Source: Acetobacteraceae bacterium (GTDB lineage: Bacteria; Pseudomonadota; Alphaproteobacteria; Acetobacterales; Acetobacteraceae). From it: a stretch of DNA of 64,000 nt. The DNA lies in assembly GCA_031291795.1 (NCBI GenBank), contig JARLIJ010000272.1, positions 1 through 64,000 of the forward strand. Reading direction: 5' to 3'. The position numbers and the translations under genes were made by a program. Under the pieces are notes generated by a model. That model ran no database searches. It was not told the DNA's origin and saw only the letters and a list, made by a program, of their open reading frames with translations. Shown here piece by piece: positions 61,919-64,000 of this stretch; positions within the stretch are counted from its first letter, which is position 1; each line of letters opens with the position of its first letter.

Positions 61919-63217
61919 ATGGCTGAGCTGCCCCGCAACGACAAGGAACTGGAACTGGTCGCCCTGGCCAGGCGGGTGCTGCCGGGTGGCAGCTTCGGCA
62001 ACCTGACCTCCGACATCGTGATCGCCGAGGGGCGTGGCGGGCGCGTGTGGGACGTCTCGGGCAACGAGTATGTCGATTTCCTGCTGGGATCGGGGCCGTT
62101 GTTCGCCGGCCACTGCCATCCGGACGTGGTGGCCGCGGTGCAGGCGCAGATCCCGCGTGGGGTGACCTTCTTCGCCAACAGCGAGCCGGGCATCCGGCTG
62201 GCCGCCGCGATCGTCGATGCCGTGCCGTGCGCCGAACAGGTGCGGTTCACCTCGACGGGGACGGAGGCCGATGCGTATGCGATGCGGCTGGCGCGCGCCC
62301 ATCGCGGGCGGGACAAGATCCTGAAATTCGAGGGCGGCTTCCACGGCATGGGCGAGTACAGCCTGCAGAGCCTGGCGCCGAAGCGGCCCGGCAACTTCCC
62401 GCAGGCGACGCCGGACAGCCCCGGCATTCCCCGGTCGGTGTCGGGCGACATGCTGGTGGCGCCGTTCAACGATCCCGACCTCGCCGCCAGCCTGATCCGC
62501 GAGCACCGCGACGAGCTGGCCGGCGTGATCGTCGAGCCGTTCCAGCGGCTGATCCCGCCCAGGCCGGGGTTCCTGCAGGCGCTGCGGGCGGTGACCGCGG
62601 AATGCGAGATCCCGCTGATCTTCGACGAGATCGTCACGGGTTTCCGGTTCGCCTATGGCGGCGCGCAGGAATACTACGGCGTGGTCCCGGACATCTGCAC
62701 GCTGGGCAAGATCGTTGCCGGCGGCTTCCCGCTGGCCGGGGTGTGCGGGCGCGCCGATATCATGCGGCACTTCGACCGCGCGGCGATGGGCGATGCGGTG
62801 TTGCCGCAGGTCGGCACGCTGTCGGGCAACCCGCTGGCCTCGGCCGCCGGGCTCGCGACGCTGGAGGTGCTGCGCCGGCCGGGCACCTATGAGGCGGCCT
62901 TCGCCACCGGGCGCAAGCTGATGGAGGGACTGGCCACGCTGGTCCGCGCCGCCGGGCTGCCGGCGCAGGTGATCGGGATGCCGGTGCTGTTCGACCTGAT
63001 CTTCGTCGAGGGCGAGGTGGTGGATTATCGCTCCACCCTGCGCGCCGACGCCGCGGCGCTGGCCCGCTTCAACCGCTCGGTGCGCGAGGCGGGCGTGCTG
63101 AAAGGCGACAGCAAGTGCTACATCTCGATCGCGCATACCGAGGCGGATGTGCAGCACGCGCTGGGTGCCTTTGCCCACGCGGTGGAGCAGGAGGTCGCAT
63201 TCCGCCGGGCGGCCTAG
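61919..63217 (+). CDS. Class III PLP-dependent aminotransferase
   Basis: 432 aa from ATG 61919 with GGAGAA upstream. VRFTSTGTEADAYAMRLARA contains the phosphate-binding turn; GFHGMGEYSLQSLAP follows. LIFDEIVTGFRFAYGG has the PLP-ring Asp. TLGKIVAGGFPLAGVCGRAD has the Schiff-base Lys (about 264). It resembles glutamate-1-semialdehyde 2,1-aminomutase and omega-amino acid transaminases. Because no hem genes are adjacent, a general aminotransferase is more likely. It is divergent from the SNF2 gene, with 90 bp between starts. Confidence 0.88.
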   Translation: MAELPRNDKELELVALARRVLPGGSFGNLTSDIVIAEGRGGRVWDVSGNEYVDFLLGSGPLFAGHCHPDVVAAVQAQIPRGVTFFANSEPGIRLAAAIVDAVPCAEQVRFTSTGTEADAYAMRLARAHRGRDKILKFEGGFHGMGEYSLQSLAPKRPGNFPQATPDSPGIPRSVSGDMLVAPFNDPDLAASLIREHRDELAGVIVEPFQRLIPPRPGFLQALRAVTAECEIPLIFDEIVTGFRFAYGGAQEYYGVVPDICTLGKIVAGGFPLAGVCGRADIMRHFDRAAMGDAVLPQVGTLSGNPLASAAGLATLEVLRRPGTYEAAFATGRKLMEGLATLVRAAGLPAQVIGMPVLFDLIFVEGEVVDYRSTLRADAAALARFNRSVREAGVLKGDSKCYISIAHTEADVQHALGAFAHAVEQEVAFRRAA

Positions 63218-63758
63218 CGGGCGGTTTCGGGGGCGGGGCCTCGGACCGTGTTGTTGCGCCCGGGCCGGTTTGGTCCGGGTGCTTCCCGCGTCTTCGATGT
63301 TCGGCGTGTCGGGAAGAACAGTGAAGAACAGCAGAAGAAGATAAGAAATCGGGCACAGATTAGGCAGCTGATGAAGCGCACAGATTGCGCGGAGCCATCA
63401 GGCCGGTATTATTTCGTAATCATATCGGTTTCAGTGATTGTGTCGGCTCCGAATAATCTGTGCGTGATCGGGCGACTGCGTGCTGCCGGGCAGTAAGCAA
63501 GGCTTTACCACGGAGAACACGAAGGGCCACGGTGGTCCACGGAGGAAACAGGATCGGCCGCTTCGCGCAGCGCTGTACATGCGGCCGGTGCAAACAACAC
63601 CTGCCGTATTCTTCGGTATTCTTCCTCCGTGGACCACCGTGGCTCTTCGTGTTCTCCGTGGTAAAACACTTTCTTTTTCTTCTTCTGCATGCAGGCACCG
63701 CCGTCCGCTATACGGCAAGGCAGCCGCCGGCCGAGCGTGCGCAGGCGGTCCAGGTCCG
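63218..63758. other. Non-coding stretch with repeat, between aminotransferase and RES gene
   Basis: About 540 bases. It holds the 41-bp inverted repeat described separately, and an AT-richer segment (63320-63480). Open frames crossing it on either strand follow the repeat and show no domain. Confidence 0.6.
63507..63662. repeat. 41-bp inverted repeat (ACCACGGAG... type)
   Basis: The left arm starts ACCACGGAGAACACGAAGGG (63507-63547) and the right arm ends CTTCGTGTTCTCCGTGGT (63622-63662). They are reverse complements over 41 bases with one mismatch. The 74-base loop contains GGATCGGCCGCTTCGCGCAG. A known class of dispersed repeats with CACGGAG units; probably a REP-like or hairpin terminator element. 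Confidence 0.8.
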
Positions 63759-64000
63759 TCACGACGCCAGCGCGATATGCGGCGTTTCCGACCCGTCCCA
63801 GGTGAACCGCCACGTCGCGTCCTTGCGCACATTCCCCACCAGCGCCGGCCGGAAGCACGCCAGGCACGTGCCGTCCGCATCCCGCGTGCTGGGGTAGACG
63901 ACCCCGAGCGACCCGGCGTCCAACAGGCGTTCGGCGAGCGACTGGGAGGCGAGGTAGCTGGCCGGCGCCAGGCAATCCGCGAACGCGGGCGCCTGGCGCA
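63759..64000 (-). CDS. RES domain protein, 3' part (truncated by window end)
   Basis: 80 codons read from the window edge to TGA at 63759-63761: RQAPAFADCLAPASYLASQS, LAERLLDAGSLGVVYPSTRD, CLACFRPALVGNVRKDATWR and FTWDGSETPHIALAS. This is the C-terminal half of the RES domain (toxin-type NAD+ phosphorylase fold), with the conserved Ser-Gln/Leu and VYPS elements. RES toxins usually follow an Xre/MbcA-like antitoxin gene, which would lie beyond the window end. Other open frames here are shadows. Confidence 0.75.
   Translation of the reverse strand, partial: RQAPAFADCLAPASYLASQSLAERLLDAGSLGVVYPSTRDADGTCLACFRPALVGNVRKDATWRFTWDGSETPHIALAS

Noticed and set aside
61829-63178. Upstream extension of the SNF2 frame on the minus strand
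   Set aside because: The extension is antisense to the aminotransferase gene and shows no domain. The SWIM/SNF2 protein begins at 61828.
58382-63217. A 1611-codon plus-strand open frame opposite the SNF2 helicase
   Set aside because: It is the antisense of a high-GC gene, in a frame that happens to lack stops. Only its last 432 codons (aminotransferase) carry domain motifs; the rest is His/Gly/Gln-rich shadow sequence.

Overview
The window is high-GC bacterial DNA. Gene content and RNA elements point to an alphaproteobacterium, most likely in or near the Acetobacteraceae (Rhodospirillales). The main pointers are a SAM-II riboswitch on metNIQ, the zapA / 6S RNA / 5-formyl-THF cyclo-ligase order, a Bpt-type leucyltransferase, a PqiABC operon, and several families of dispersed inverted repeats. 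The taxon is an inference; no rRNA gene is present.

Layout. 1-5.9 kb: central metabolism and housekeeping (YmdB-type phosphodiesterase, cyclo-ligase, 6S RNA, zapA, class I aldolase, thiE), a chemoreceptor gene remnant and an MBL-fold hydrolase. 6-14.3 kb: Nudix hydrolase, a translationally coupled penicillin acylase / RDD / bpt set, a large inverted-repeat element, cardiolipin synthase, an EEP-family hydrolase and a sterol-desaturase-like protein. 14.3-25.8 kb: catabolic genes (beta-hydroxyacid dehydrogenase, acyl-CoA dehydrogenase, CaiB CoA-transferase, tandem FMN alpha-hydroxyacid dehydrogenases, DOPA-dioxygenase-like protein, Zn alcohol dehydrogenase, acyl-CoA ligase, thiolase), interrupted by a PEP-CTERM protein with a near-consensus sigma-54 promoter. 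26-30.6 kb: lipocalin-like protein, MoxR/VWA pair, an AT-richer patch with an orphan membrane protein, and a frameshifted TumE-like toxin next to an intact antitoxin. 30.5-34.3 kb: tRNA-Ser and pqiABC.

34.5-41 kb is the main accessory region. A 6.4-kb element is integrated into tRNA-Thr(CGT) and bounded by perfect 47-bp direct repeats. It carries a tyrosine integrase, an AlpA-like regulator, a chain of overlapping small ORFs leading into a prim-pol primase and a RepA-like ATPase, an iteron-like repeat cluster, a DUF5681-type protein and a secreted Cys-containing cargo protein. It resembles a small replicating integrative element or phage satellite.

41-64 kb: metNIQ under a SAM-II riboswitch with a 12-codon leader ORF, dut, a triad-less HtrA-like protein with PDZ domain, a second acyl-CoA ligase, two SDRs, a NIPSNAP protein, a 1107-residue zinc-ribbon/cyclase/ATPase regulator, a P-loop protein, metE under a cobalamin riboswitch, an IS3-like remnant, a SWIM/SNF2 helicase, a class III aminotransferase and the 3' part of a RES-domain gene. 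Methionine supply is thus controlled here by two different riboswitches: uptake by SAM and B12-independent synthesis by cobalamin.

All calls come from reading the sequence. No database search was run.
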